From positions 7,506,220-7,570,219 of the forward strand of contig JAEMBT020000001.1 in the NCBI GenBank assembly GCA_018873245.2: 64,000 nucleotides of DNA. Direction: 5' to 3'. Shown piece after piece: positions 11,458 through 22,672 of the stretch (position 1 is the stretch's first letter; each line of letters opens with the position of its first letter). The stretch is from Archegozetes longisetosus (taxonomy: Eukaryota; Arthropoda; Arachnida; Sarcoptiformes; Trhypochthoniidae). Below the pieces are notes generated by a model, which had not been told where the DNA came from, ran no database searches, and saw only the letters and a program-made list of their open reading frames with translations. A program made the position numbers and the translations under genes.

Positions 11458-13749
11458 TAGACCTGTTCACCGGGCTCGGGTCGGGCTCGTTCGGGTCGTA
11501 TTTATGTTAAAAATCTCAAGTTCGTTCGGTCGTACAGGATGTCAAAAATGTCGTGTGGGTCGAGTTGGATGAGTCGGCCCGAAATTATTTCAAAGTATTT
11601 TATGTTTGAGAAAAATGTGTTTGCGATATTACATCATCATAAACACTCATTTCGTACGAAGTTTGATAGAGAGCTATTATAACGCATCGTTTTCTTTGGG
11701 TTTCTATAACAATATATAAAATAAACGCCTTTTTATTTCATGTAGACAAATACAATAATGTCTCAAAGAAGTAATGATTCAATTAATTCTCAAGTCGATT
11801 TAACAAATATATTAAGAAACAATAGTAACGATAATATTAACGACAGAGATTTCATCAAGAGATTGATAGCCGCTAAAAGTAGGCGAATTAGTTATGGGCA
11901 AAATAAAGGCAAAAGCGATGTCTGGAAGAAGTTTGAACGCATTTTACTCGATAGTAAAGATACGGTATTTGTCAAATGTATTAACTGTGATGACATTTTC
12001 AAATATAATGTCTATACTGAAACTCATCATTGATTAGACATTCATCAACAATAGATAACATTTTCAAAGATTATTCTCATGAAAAGTCAAAATAGCTGGC
12101 GCGGCCGCTAATTGTAGTGCTATCGATCTGTTGCCATTTTCGTTCATTGAAGGCAAAAGCTTTAAATTTTTGGCAAAAGAATTAATCAAATTTGGCGGAC
12201 CTCAAAACCAGTTCTTGGATATTGATAAAATATTGCCTTCACGATTGACTGTCTCGAGACATGTTGACAATAAGTATTCAACTCTTAAAAGTCGTGTAAT
12301 TTTAGATGTAGAAAATGTAAAATATTTCGGCTTGCGATCACTGGGTCCATGATGTGACAAAAGTAAACTATTCAACAGTTACTTTTGCAGTATATCAAAA
12401 ATGTTATTATAAAATCTAGAGTTATTTGCACTCAAAAAGTTAGAGATAAAACATCGACTACTACCAAATTCTCTGTAAATGAGTTATTTTCTGAATACAG
12501 TTTGGTCGACGGATCTTATATTATGATAACAGATAATGCTTCAGCGATGAAGTCTGCATTTAAAGATATTTCATGGATAGGATGTTCATCTCATAATATG
12601 AATTTAGTCCAAAAATATGCTTTTGATGAATGCGATGGAATAAATTCAATAAACGAATTGATCGAAAGCTGTAAAGTTTTGGTGAAAATGGCTAAACAGC
12701 CAGGATTTCAAAATCTATTAGATATTACACTGAAAAATATGACAGAAGTGAGATGGGATTCACGATATGATCTCTTGAATTCAGTTAAAGTTAATTATCA
12801 GAAAATGAGGTCTTTGTCTTTTGAAAACAACAAACTATATGATATTCTTAGAAATATTGACGAAAAATTATTGAATACTCTGATTGAATTTTTATCGCCA
12901 TTGAAGGCTGTTCGATCTAAGCTTTGCAGTGAAAATGTACCGACACTTTATAACGTTTTACCAGATAAAGAAATGTTGAAACTTGATGTTCAAAAATTCG
13001 ATACAAATTTCGAAGAGTTTGATAAGCTCAAAGAAAAACTAATTGAATGTATTGATAAATATTTAGTGGTAACTGATCATCATGTTTGTGCGACTTTTTT
13101 GACACCAGTTCATAGAAAACTGAAGATGATTTCGTATCAGAGCAAAATTAATGATTATCTCGATATCGTCTCTAAATTGGCTAAACGTTTCGAAACAATA
13201 ACAGAAAACAGTAATAGAGAATCTCACACTAAAAAACAAAAGATTTCTCATATTGTGTCCATTTACGCGGAAACAACTGATGATAGAAATGAAGAAACTG
13301 AGATCGAAAAAGTTTTACGCTATTATAATTATCCACTAAATGGTGAGGATCTCAAATCAGATCCAATTTTATTCTGGATTAAATTCGCTGATGTATTCCC
13401 AAGACTTTCACAGTTGACTCAATTTATTCATTCAGTACCTGCAACTAATTTTTCGAGTGAAAGAAACTTTAACTATGCAGGTTTAACATTGACTGATAGG
13501 AGATCCAGTTTAGATCCAGAAAAAGTAGACAGAATTTTATTCATTAGGTCCAACTTTGATTTATTATGAATACAATGTAACGTTAGTTTGTTAGATAACT
13601 ATTAACTGAATCAGTAAACTCATTAAATTTGATCTCTTTAATAATTTTAATTATCGTTCGAGTCGGGTCGGATCGGGTCGTACAGAACGACAGAAAATAT
13701 CGGTCGGGTCGGGTCGGGCCGGAATTTCTGGCCCCGATGTACAGGTCTA
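11458..13749 (+). mobile_element. hAT transposon with perfect 8-bp target duplication
   Basis: This 2292-bp element begins TAGACCTGTTCA and ends in the inverse TGTACAGGTCTA. It is flanked by GTATGCAT on both sides (11450-11457, 13750-13757). Both subterminal regions carry runs of the gggtcgg motif (about 11475-11580 and 13660-13725). Removing it and one duplicate restores the Tc1 reading frame exactly. This is strong evidence for the boundaries and for hAT inserting after Tc1. Confidence 0.92.
11758..13569 (+). pseudogene. hAT transposase, N-terminal part broken
   Basis: Three consecutive blocks make up one transposase. Block 1 (11758-12033) has a BED-type zinc finger start (VWKKFE, then CINCDDIFKYN) but loses frame just before the finger's histidines. 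Block 2 (12131-12352) is a short middle segment (GKSFKFLAKELIKFGGPQ). Block 3 (12385-13569) is a 394-residue open frame with the RNase-H-like core (MITDNASAMKSAF, CSSHNMNLV) and the C-terminal hAT dimerisation region (VPATNFSSERNFNYAG, ending near LDPEKVDRILFIRSN). The catalytic C-terminal part looks intact; the N-terminus is not. Confidence 0.85.
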
Positions 13750-13757
13750 GTATGCAT

Positions 13758-14106
13758 TTGGTACTGTATGGTCAGCGAATTGGGGGTGAAAATTGGGTTT
13801 TACAGCACAATAATGAGCCAATCCATACTTCTCACCAGTCCAAAGAATGGTTTACGCTGAATAAAATCATTCTGATTGACTGGCTACCTGTTCCTTCGAA
13901 TTTGAATCCGATTGAGAACTTATAGGGAATATTTTCTAGGACTCTATATGCAAATGGTAAGCAATATCAATCAGTTGAACAGCTTAAGGAAGCAATAAGT
14001 GATAGCTGAGAACAGATATCGCCTCAATTTCCTCAAAATTTAGTCAATTCTATGCCAAGCCGTATATTTGAGACTATTATTAGCAAAGGAAGTCCAACTG
14101 AGTACT
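13758..14106 (+). pseudogene. Tc1-type transposase, C-terminal half
   Basis: Reads MHLVLYGQRIGGENWVLQHNNEP..., then WFTLNKIILIDWLPVPSNLN and PIENL, the Tc1 C-terminal catalytic block with the conserved glutamate of the DDE triad, then an SVEQLKEAI helix. In-frame stops at about 13923 (TAG) and 14008 (TGA) show decay. It is the continuation of the half at 10842-11457. Confidence 0.8.
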
Positions 14107-14160
14107 AGATTTAATATTTTGATGAATCTTATATGTTGTATAAAATTGTGCTGTATATGA

Positions 14161-14677
14161 TAAGTAGAGATAATGATTTTCGGTATTATCTTGGAAATTC
14201 TGCGGTCAAAATCGGTTACATCAATTTACTTAGAGATTCGGTTACTTTCAGCATCGAAAAAAATATTAAAAATTTACATCAAGATTCGGTTTATTCGGTT
14301 AATTTTAAACAAATTAATTAAGAATATCTTCTACATCACTATTGAAATACACAATCATTTCATTGAAAATGTTTCAGCATTCGTTTTACATCTTTAATGA
14401 TTTTGAACGTCACGATATTTGTTGAATGATCTTTTGGCGTTTAAACTATTTGTCGCGATACACAAGTAATTAATTTCTATAGAACTTTAAGTTTTATCAT
14501 TGTTTCTCCCCTATTAAGCATAGTCATTCCCTAAGAAACATTTGGTTAATTTCGGTATGTGACCGAAAGCTATGATAAAATTTCGGCGGTTGAAATCGAT
14601 TAAAATCGGTTTCAAACTGATAATCATTATCTCTAATGATAAGGCATTAAGTAAGCAAGAACGTGATTATATTTCTA
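14161..14677. other. Non-coding AT-rich DNA
   Basis: The motif 'tttcggt...aatcggtt' recurs several times (14185-14610), suggesting a decayed repeat. No gene was recognised; short overlapping frames at 14133-14397 are not supported. Confidence 0.4.
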
Positions 14678-14681
14678 TTAA

Positions 14682-15142
14682 CCCTTCGAAGGAACTGTGG
14701 GGTCTTTTTTGTCCTAACAATACTTTGAAACTCTGTTAAAAACAAACCATAAATGCAAAAAATCTAAAAAATTCTGTATTCTATCACAAACTATTTCTTA
14801 ACAAAAATACATAATTGTCATTTTAATATTACTTATAATTAAAATTTTAAAAATAAATAAGTAAAGCAAAGTCTGGTGTCGTACCCCACCTTTCTATTCA
14901 CGTAACTTTTTTTCGTAATATATTTCAATGCAATTTGGATGAATCCAATAAGAAAGGGGTTAACTGTGATGTCAAATGTTATGATTTGGATACAATACGA
15001 TATGTGAATGGAATAGTGGGGTATTTTTGTTTAGTCCTTGAGTTCTACGCATAATAAGCCCAGATTCGTCCAGGAAATTTCCCGCGATTTTTAGACCCCA
15101 TCTTTCCCTTTAAGTGATTCTAAACACAATTCCTTCGAAGGG
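14682..15142. mobile_element. piggyBac-type MITE 2
   Basis: 461 bp flanked by TTAA (14678-14681, 15143-15146). It begins CCCTTCGAAGGAACTGTGGG and ends in the inverse TTCCTTCGAAGGG. It belongs to the same type as the element at 3552-4026. It carries several 'tggggt' and 'acccc' blocks but no coding capacity. Confidence 0.8.
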
Positions 15143-15146
15143 TTAA

Positions 15147-16224
15147 ATTTGAAATGAAGTCAGCAATTAGAGTAACCACAATATTCTCATCTTTTTATGT
15201 TTAAAGATACACTTGGGAGAAAATGATCGCAAAATAAGCTGAACTCGCGCTAACTTGAAAATTCACATTTTCATATAACACTCCCTTCAAGCATCTCATT
15301 AAAATCGTTCGAACTCTATCTATATATTGTTGAGCAGAGAGTTGGTGTTCGATATAATGAGTTTTCCTTGTAGCTGCTACTCACTCATTGCAGCGACATT
15401 CACTCTCTGAACTGGACTGAACTTTGTTGGCACTGAATGTATGCAGCTCTAAAAACTGCATATAAGAAGTGTCTTCAAACACTTTCAGTCCAGTCGCCTT
15501 TTGGCATTTGCTCCTCTCACGAGAAGTGCTCCCAATTGTTATAACCAAACGTTTACAGACGAAATACCGCTTGTGTTTGGTAATAAATATCGCAATAGCG
15601 CTACAATATTGCAGACTTCAATGTGACAATCATCTTAATATTATACAAAAATATTATAACATCGAGGGTAAAGACAGAGGCCACCCTTTAGCCTTTTGGG
15701 AAGAAAGTCAGCCTCTTAAGTTTTGATCAGCTTAAAGTCCAAGACCTTGAGACTGACATTATGGGTCAGCCATTTTGAGCTTCGTTGAGTCAAGATTAAT
15801 TTTAACTTAGAATGTAACCATAAAAACGAGACCTCGTCTCGTGAAAAATTTTGCGGAATTTCGAGATATTTCATCTTGTGAAACGATATTATATATTTTG
15901 TAAAATAAATATAAATAAAATTAAGAGCTTGCAAAAATTTTCTCACTAAAAATAATAAATTAATTATATATCAAGATTACAATTTAAATGACATGAGAAT
16001 CATGTTTAATGAACAAATTTTAAATGAAGCGCATGCTTTCTAACTAAAATACTTCAGAGCAAATTATATGCTCTAATCCCAGTATAAAGATCAGTAGTCA
16101 TGAGGTTAAGATAATAATTCCCATAAGATGAGATTTTAATGGACCATATGAGATCGAAACAAGATCGAAGCCTATAGTCAAAAATTTTAATGAATATTTA
16201 AATGTAATCAAATGTAGAACAATT
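15147..16224. other. Unassigned DNA
   Basis: An 85-residue open frame at 15469-15726 (+) resembles nothing I know and has no clear promoter or domain. The stretch 15300-15730 is less AT-rich and could be retroelement-derived. Otherwise nothing was recognised. Confidence 0.3.
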
Positions 16225-16232
16225 GTTAAAGT

Positions 16233-16665
16233 TAGGGTGACCAAGTGTCCCGCATTGTGCGGGATTGTCCCACATTTAAGAGTTGTGTCCCGCATACCGT
16301 ATGCACCCTTTGCGGGACGGAAAATATACATTTTAAGATTTATCTTAACAGATTTTCACTGTGTGTTTTTATTTAATGCAAATAATGCAATTTAATTATC
16401 AACACGTTTCTTATCTTAAAATATGTAGAAGTCTTTAGACAAAAAGAGTTTTAATCCGTTTATCTGATACCTTGTTTTCATTCACATCGTATGTGAATTT
16501 TATAAAGTGCAGTTATCAATCAAGTCTTTAGTTTATATTTCAAATAATTATTATTTCAAACTGTGATTTGTAACTTCAATCAGGTTAAAACTCTTTAAAA
16601 AAATTTTATAATGGGACCAAAATTTTTTTGTCCCGCATTTGACAGCTTTTGACTTGGTTACCCTA
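16233..16665. mobile_element. hAT-type MITE with 8-bp target duplication
   Basis: 433 bp starting TAGGGTGACCAAGTGTCCCG and ending in the inverse-type ACTTGGTTACCCTA. It is flanked by a perfect GTTAAAGT duplication (16225-16232, 16666-16673). tgcgggac boxes occur near both ends. Non-coding. Confidence 0.88.
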
Positions 16666-16673
16666 GTTAAAGT

Positions 16674-17700
16674 CGACTTTAAGTTGATTTAAAGCTGCAA
16701 CACTGGGTAAAGGACTACGCGACTGAACTCGTATTTTGAAAGCTCTTATTATCATAGTATCCTTATTATGTAACAAAGCAATAAAACATCTAGAGCTACA
16801 AAGAAGATCGAGTAAAACCTACAAATACTTTTATAGTCGTAAAATGAGTGAAGCACCGTTAGAGCAGCACTTATCTCTGCCCTCATTTCCTTCTTTAAAT
16901 TAATTAGAGATTGTGATTAAGCTTTACACTAATCACTCATGCACTTAAATGATTAAACCACAGTATTACGATAAATATATTTGATTGAATCGATACAAAG
17001 ACAATAATATCAAACAATGAAAAATTATTTCAGTCTCATATATTCAAAGCGATTGCTTAATAACAAAAGTAGAAAAGTAGCAAGAATCGACTATTCACAA
17101 TTAAATAATAGACTTTTATTTAATATAAATTATAATATGAATTATTACACTCTCGAACATCATTTTGAACATCAATTTTTTAATAAATTATAAATTTTCC
17201 ATCTCTTTTCTTGAATACCATAGAAAGCTTTAATGAATTGAGCTCATTCGATAATCATTTCTACTACTGAAAAAAATTTTAAATCCTGGTATCATATTAG
17301 AGTTGAATTGTTTAGCGATAAAGAAACGATTAAATAGTCAACGAAATTGTTTAATGAGCTCTAAGCAGAGATAATGAACTCTTGTATCATTCTAGAAATT
17401 TAAGACAATACAAACTTTGAGGTGAACTCCTTGTGAATACAATGGATAAAGGGACTGCAAAATTTTGTTCGAATTTTTACATAAGAAAAAATATAACAAA
17501 AAATTACGGGTTAAAATTTCTGCTATACTGCTTTTCCAAACAAGTTATAGAAAGCAAACGCTTGCGCAAATACTTTTAATATTATTCCATCTAAACTGTC
17601 GAAATTTGATGAAAAAGTCATTTTAACGGAAAATACTTATGAAAGTTATTTTATTTTCCAAAAGTATTCTACTTTACATAAGTGCAGTTCTAATCATATT
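16674..17700. other. Non-coding AT-rich DNA
   Basis: This lies between the hAT MITE and the 3' end of the DEG/ENaC pseudogene. No frame, repeat end or motif was recognised. Confidence 0.45.
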
Positions 17701-18025
17701 TCAATTGGCGTGAATTTTAGAGAAATAGGCAATGATTTTATAGAGATATGATGTGAAAATGTCAAATATGGCAGTGACCGACAATCCCAACCACATTCCC
17801 GCTAAACCATCAAAATTACATATAAATGATATGAATGTCATTTCTAGTAAGTGTTCGATCATTTCATCAGGCAAATTATTATGCACTATGGTTAATGATA
17901 TTTTCACATTTATTTCTGTGACGAGGAGTCATCTATACACGAAAGATCCGATCTAAATGTTTTTTATAGAGTCTTTCATGTGTGTGTGTGTCCAAGTTGT
18001 ACGAATTGGAATCGGGGGGCCACAA

Positions 18026-18339
18026 TGTAAGATCCCAATCCGTTGTTACTTATAATTCTATCAGAGTCTAATAGGACTCGATAGAATGTGCTTTAGTAGA
18101 GAATTAAGTTACAACTTACTTTTAATATAAATCTTCTTTTATTAATATATAACGATACAATAGTAGTTATTCACTTTTCTTACATACTATAAGTACAGAG
18201 TAAGAGAGTATTCTTAAATGCTTTACAGTACGAAGTAAGAAATAAGACTGTTCTTAATAAGAAATTACCTCTGCTTTTATACTCTTTTTGATGTCCTAAA
18301 CTTACTATATTTAGCTCAATGGAAAAAATTATTCTTACA
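18026..18339 (-). mobile_element. Possible solo LTR in the last intron of the DEG/ENaC pseudogene
   Basis: On the minus strand this 314-bp piece starts TGTAAG and ends CTTACA (a perfect 6-bp inverted tip). A TATA-like box (agtataaaagcagagg) lies about 60 bp in, where an LTR promoter would be. There is no convincing target duplication (CACAA vs TCAAA), so the call is tentative. Confidence 0.4.
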
Positions 18340-19170
18340 TCAAAATACTTGTAATTTAGGTAAACAATACATAGTCAATTGGAAATTTACCTGTACTGTA
18401 ACTAAAAAATTAGGACACCTTAAAGATGTAACTACAATTTCGTCAATTACTTTATTTTTATCATATCAAAAATAGATTATTTCTTATTCTTAAAACAAAC
18501 TGAATAAACATAAAAACTAAATATTTTTCTATTTCACATTATGCCTGATTCAGACGCATTTACTGCATCATTAACTTGAAAATTAATGAACTGATTATGA
18601 CAGTCGGGTCTGCAATTAGCTTCACGTTTAGACTCAATTTCTCAATCCACTAAAACAATTAAATATTGTGATATTATCTTCGAGACAAAGCTTTTCTGAT
18701 CCATATTTTTCAAAATATTCTTCTCTAAAAGGAGCACTGGTTGCATAAAAAAATTGACCACAATTTTCTTTAATTTCATTTGAGACACATTTATAAATAC
18801 AATCATTACGGGATTGTTCTTCATCAATATTACTTATATCATAGTTTCGACAGTTTGTTGAATATCGTGGCGGCAATAGTTTAGTATAGATTCGAGAATA
18901 AATTATTTAATGTTTATATCCAAATCTTAGTTTGATAAAACTGTTAGAATGAGGTAAAATATTTGGAGAATGGATTGAGAAAAAATAGGGTTCTGTTCTT
19001 TTAAATAGTGGAATCCAAGTGAGATTACGTTTAGTATTAAAATTAAACTCTCTTTCTTTCATTTCGAAATCTTGCCATTTTTTGTTGAGGCGACTGAATA
19101 ATGTGAAACACTCCTGAAAACCAGAATTAACAATTTCTGCTCTAATTGATTCGATCGGGTTGGAACCATG

Positions 19171-19514
19171 TTCGGAACCATGTTCTGTTGTTGTTTCCCC
19201 CTGCACAGCCCACAACTAAGGCCAGGGGTCGCCGCTTTTACTCAGTGGTATCGCAGCGAGGATAGTGTCACAGTTTTAAGAGGACACACCTGAGCCCTCC
19301 AAGTCTGTCGTCTGGTGGTCTCAGAGACCAGACTCTACCGAGTTACGTCCCTCGGTTTGGGACCGCGGTCGTCGAAGATCCCCCTGAGCCTTCTCTTCCC
19401 TCCCGGCCCAGTATTACCTGGGTAGAAGGAAGCAGTACGCCACAGTGGCATTCAAACCCGCTCCCCAAGGGTTGCTCTGTCAGTGTTTTGACCACTACAC
19501 CAACAGACTTGAGT
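19171..19514 (-). mobile_element. tRNA-derived SINE inserted in a coding exon
   Basis: This GC-rich block is flanked by near-identical 14-bp duplications, gggttggaaccatg (19157-19170) and gggttggaatcatg (19515-19528). On the minus strand its head contains a pol III box-A-like TGGTGTAGTGGTCA and a box-B-like GGGTTTGAATGCC at tRNA spacing. The tail (left) has short aacatggttccg repeats. The duplicated target is channel coding sequence on both sides (SNPL and SNPI), so the SINE landed in the exon. Reading frames running through it are artefacts. Confidence 0.85.
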
Positions 19515-20159
19515 GGGTTGGAATCATGTATATGCTGAACTTGAGTAACAATCGCAGATTTGTTATATCCTATTCCAGTAATAGTAGCTACCATTTTTCT
19601 ACGAGCCCGTACACTTACATTTTTGAGCGCTTCCACAATCGTCATAGAATTAAATGCTTGTTGTGTATTTTTCATATTCAAGTTCAAATCGTTCCATAAA
19701 AGTTTGGTTTCGAAAATCAGTTTCATTCGATCTATTCTGATAGATTTCATAATCTTGTTTGAATTCTGGAAACATTTTTGCAAGACGTTGCATCTCTGCA
19801 AAGAATGGGTAACAGATCGTAACGGCTGGTAACGGAACGAAACCAAATTTCTTGACTTCTATATTAACAACGGTTTGTCCACTATAGTACTGTAATGTAA
19901 GTTCAAGCGTTTGATAAGTTAAGCCAAAAATACTCATCAAAAGAACAAGAAATTTAAATAAGCTTATAATTCTTCTCATCTTTGAACTGTCTCGAGAGTC
20001 GCTCCTCAATATCTGTTCACTTCTAGATTCCACTCGTCTCAAAACTCTGTCTGTTATGGTCGAAATAATTCTTTTCATTTTCGGATAAGTCGCAGATTGT
20101 AAACCCGAAAATTGTCTTGAATTTATCATTCTGCTCGCTTTTTTGCTCATACTGTTCAA

Positions 20160-21256
20160 ATTTGAAATATTTTGCCTTGTATTTCAATTCAAGTTTTTAG
20201 ATTCACTATTGTCTCTTCTACCCTAGAGTTCTCTTATCAACTTATTAACATAAAAGCTTCTAAATTGCTTTTATACTTAGCTTTTCTCGTATGTCGGAAG
20301 AAATTTGTTTCGAAACTTATATACAAAGGGTGGAGATTTATTATTTTATTATTCCATATCCACATTGAAAGCTTCAATTAATTAAATATCGATTAAACAC
20401 TTCTCTTACTTTGTTGACTTTGGTGGTAAAGCAAGCAGAAAATATGATTTGAAAAGTTTGATAATTAGTATATTATACTGTCAGTATATTATATTTTACA
20501 AGCATTAATATTCCAAATCTTAATAATTACATATGATTAATAGTACTACTTTTGTAAAGAATTTTCTTTCGTACTGTCAATGGGTTTAAATTCAAAATAG
20601 TAGTTAATAATAAACTTAGATTTTGAATAGCCTTTCGTCAATTTCTTAAATCCATTATGTATACAATATTTTAAAGCTCGAGTGAATCTAATATTTCCTG
20701 TAGAAAATTTTGGGTTATTATTGTAATATTATATCAATGGGGAATAAAATCATTTGAACTTCTCTTAATTTGATGTGCAGTCATTCAATACAATACATCA
20801 TTTAGTTTGAATATAAAGTTAGGATAAAATACCAAAATGATGCACAAAGCGTTCTATAAAATCATACTATCTTTTATATCATCAATAAGATAAGATTAGA
20901 ATCAATTTTTTGAATACTTCACTATACTAGTATGGAACAAGAAAGATGCGTGATGATGGTTCTCGAAGTATATTTTGGAACATCCTACCCGTGACAAACC
21001 CCTAATAAAACTCACAAAGTAGGTCGAAGGCAGCTTTGCTAGCTGATCGAACTCGAGGGAGAATATATTTAATTTGAGCGAAATATCACTTTTGTATCGC
21101 TAATACTTTTTAAATAAATTGAATTTTTGTAGTGATCAGTTTGAACGGACTACTTAATAATATAACACATGGCAAATATCTCACAGCAAATATTATAAAA
21201 ACTTATTATTGTTTCAGAATTAATATTATTGAATGTTAAATTGAACTAAAAGGAAC
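20160..21256. other. Intergenic DNA between the DEG/ENaC pseudogene and the dehalogenase gene
   Basis: AT-rich with no recognised gene. It would contain the promoter and 5' region of the dehalogenase gene, but no clear core promoter element was identified. Confidence 0.4.
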
Positions 21257-22255
21257 ATGGCAACAAACTTTTGGCTCATACTTTTGGTATTTAAATCATT
21301 TTACACACATTAAATATTATTTTATTTTAATATATACTTTCTCCTATAGATTGGCATCAGTGGTCACGTGTGGTCAAAGCCTAACCCGCTGGACGCCAAG
21401 CTATTCCCAGGCTTTAAGTCCATAGAGCACGACATTAATGGCACGCTTATAGTCGGTGTTATGGGAGGCTCGGGACCGCCGCTGCTGTTACTGCACGGAC
21501 ATCCCCAGAGTCACTATGTGTGGCATTTGGTGGCTCAGGAGTTGGCCAAGAATTTTACGGTAGTGGCCACTGATTTGCGCGGGTATGGCAACAGCTCAGC
21601 ACCGGCCGGTAGCGAAACACACGTGGAATACAGCAAACGTGTGATGGCCAGGGATCAGGTGATGGTAATGGAGGCTCTGGGCTTCAAGGAGTTCCAGGTT
21701 TGTTCTCATGACAGGGGCGCACGGGTTACACATCGGATGGCCGTTGATTGGCCCGATCGGGTAGAACGGGCTATGCTGTTGGACATCGCGCCGACTCTGG
21801 CCATGTACGAGGGCACTGACATGAAGTTCGCCTCAGCCTACTTTCACTGGTTCTTCCTGATACAGCCTCACCCGTTCCCCGAGAACTTCCTAAACGCCAA
21901 CTCCGACGTGTGGAGCAGTTTTGCAGGCGGCACCACTCCAGAGGAACGGGAGTCCTATAAGTACGGTCTCCGTAGACCAGCCTATATTCACTCTATCTGT
22001 GAGGACTACCGGGCCTCGGCCACCATCGACTTGGTCCATGACAGGGAGGACCGTAAAAATGGTATCAAAGTCCAGTGCCCACTACGGGTGCTGTGGGGAA
22101 AGCAGGGTGTGGTCGCCGCTTGCTTTAAACCAATGGAACTTTGGAAAGCAGTGGCCGCTAACGTGACGGGTCGGGAGGTGCCCACCGGACATGAAATCCC
22201 CGAAGAGGACCCGGAGTTGCTGTTGGAAGAGATTCGCGAATTTTTTAGATCTTAA
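21257..22255 (+). CDS. Haloacetate/fluoroacetate dehalogenase-like alpha/beta-hydrolase, two exons with predicted signal peptide
   Basis: The family hydrolyses haloacetates to glycolate through an Asp-His-Asp triad and is best known from bacteria. The main exon (21350-22255) encodes about 301 residues. Counting from VWSKPNPLDA as residue 1, visible residues are the oxyanion-type LHGHPQS (42-48), nucleophile HDRGAR (D115, with R116 and R119 as expected for carboxylate binding), acid D139 (LDIAPT), halide-pocket H160-W161, Y214 and base H275 (PTGHEI): a complete active site. The main exon has no in-frame ATG upstream. A small exon, ATG at 21257-21286 (MATNFWLILL), joins in phase 0 through a 63-bp GT-AG intron (21287-21349), giving about 311 residues with a hydrophobic, signal-peptide-like N-terminus. 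AATAAA overlaps the stop codon. The exon is clearly GC-rich in AT-rich surroundings, suggesting lateral transfer with later host modification. Enzyme identity is strong at family level; the substrate is inferred. Confidence 0.85.
21287..21349 (+). other. Predicted 63-bp intron of the dehalogenase gene
   Basis: Begins GTATTT and ends in a T-rich tract plus CTCCTATAG. It is AT-rich like the host genome, unlike the GC-rich downstream exon. Splicing is phase 0 and joins a hydrophobic N-terminal peptide to the enzyme. Without splicing, the upstream ATG reads to a stop after 18 codons. Confidence 0.75.
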
Positions 22256-22536
22256 TAAAACTTAATTGAGCCGCAGATAATGATAATAATTTGTTTATAA
22301 ATTAAATAAACAAATAGGTTATTGCAAACAACATTAAAACAAATTAAAACTTATAAAAATACTGCATTAATAAATTATAAAAATAATGTATAATTTGAAA
22401 TTTTAAAATCTGAGCAAACACAAATATTGCATATTTACAGCAAAATTGATGTTAAATTTTTTTATAATATCGGTTAGGGCAAAAGTTTGTAGTAATGATT
22501 ACAACTGTTGTAATAATTTTAAAACAAACTATAAAT

Positions 22537-22672
22537 TTAATTAAAGTAGTCCCCTCCAGAATCGATGCACTGCTGCATTCGGTCGCGCCACATATCAAAC
22601 GCCCCTTTCCAGGCCTCCTTCGGAATGGACTCAAAATACCCCATAACTGCCGAATCAATCTCTTCTGAATGT
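22537..22672 (-). pseudogene. Mariner-type transposase C-terminal fragment
   Basis: On the minus strand this reads HSEEIDSAVMGYFESIPKEA, then WKGAFDMWRDRMQQC and IDSGGDYFN before a stop. This is the characteristic end of mariner/IS630-type transposases (RMQ-CI--GGDYF). The rest of the transposase is absent. It lies about 280 bp past the dehalogenase gene. Confidence 0.75.

Larger units (their letters stand above)
10724..14160 (+). mobile_element. Tc1/mariner relic carrying a nested hAT element
   Basis: Two halves of one Tc1-type transposase gene lie at 10842-11457 and 13758-14106, separated by a hAT element with its own target duplication. Candidate outer ends are tagtgcactgaataaaacg near 10722 and the inverse-like ttttatacaac...gcac complement near 14130-14150. 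This end match is weak, so the outer limits are approximate. Confidence 0.6.
17701..20159 (-). pseudogene. DEG/ENaC-family sodium channel, disrupted
   Basis: The family forms trimeric amiloride-sensitive cation channels with two membrane segments and a large Cys-rich ectodomain. Visible in order on the minus strand: a basic N-terminus, first membrane segment (FLVLLMSIFGLTYQTLEL, about 19915-19965), the post-TM1 motif PLPAVTICYPF, ectodomain pieces (19540-19700 and 18907-19160), the Cys-rich LPPRYSTNCRNYD...NDCIYKC region (18634-18876) and a CRPDCHNQF piece near 18595. The last exon (17701-17915, after a CACAG acceptor) holds the second membrane segment with the G-x-S-like LAGMWLGLSV. Breaks are a frameshift near 19690, a SINE inserted in the ectodomain exon (19171-19514), an in-frame stop at 18907-18909 and a frameshift near 18645. 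Homology is clear; function is unlikely unless several breaks are sequencing errors. Confidence 0.85.

Noticed and set aside
17981..17993. Short (TG)n microsatellite
   Set aside because: Too short to matter; no functional context.
19343..19510. Open frame continuing the DEG/ENaC protein through GC-rich sequence
   Set aside because: That part is the SINE; real channel sequence resumes only after the target duplicate.
19440..19514. Possible functional tRNA gene
   Set aside because: A and B boxes are present but there is no cloverleaf, the body is SINE-like and it is bounded by target duplicates.
21921..22166. Overlapping 81-codon frame in the dehalogenase gene
   Set aside because: Shadow of the GC-rich dehalogenase frame; no independent features.
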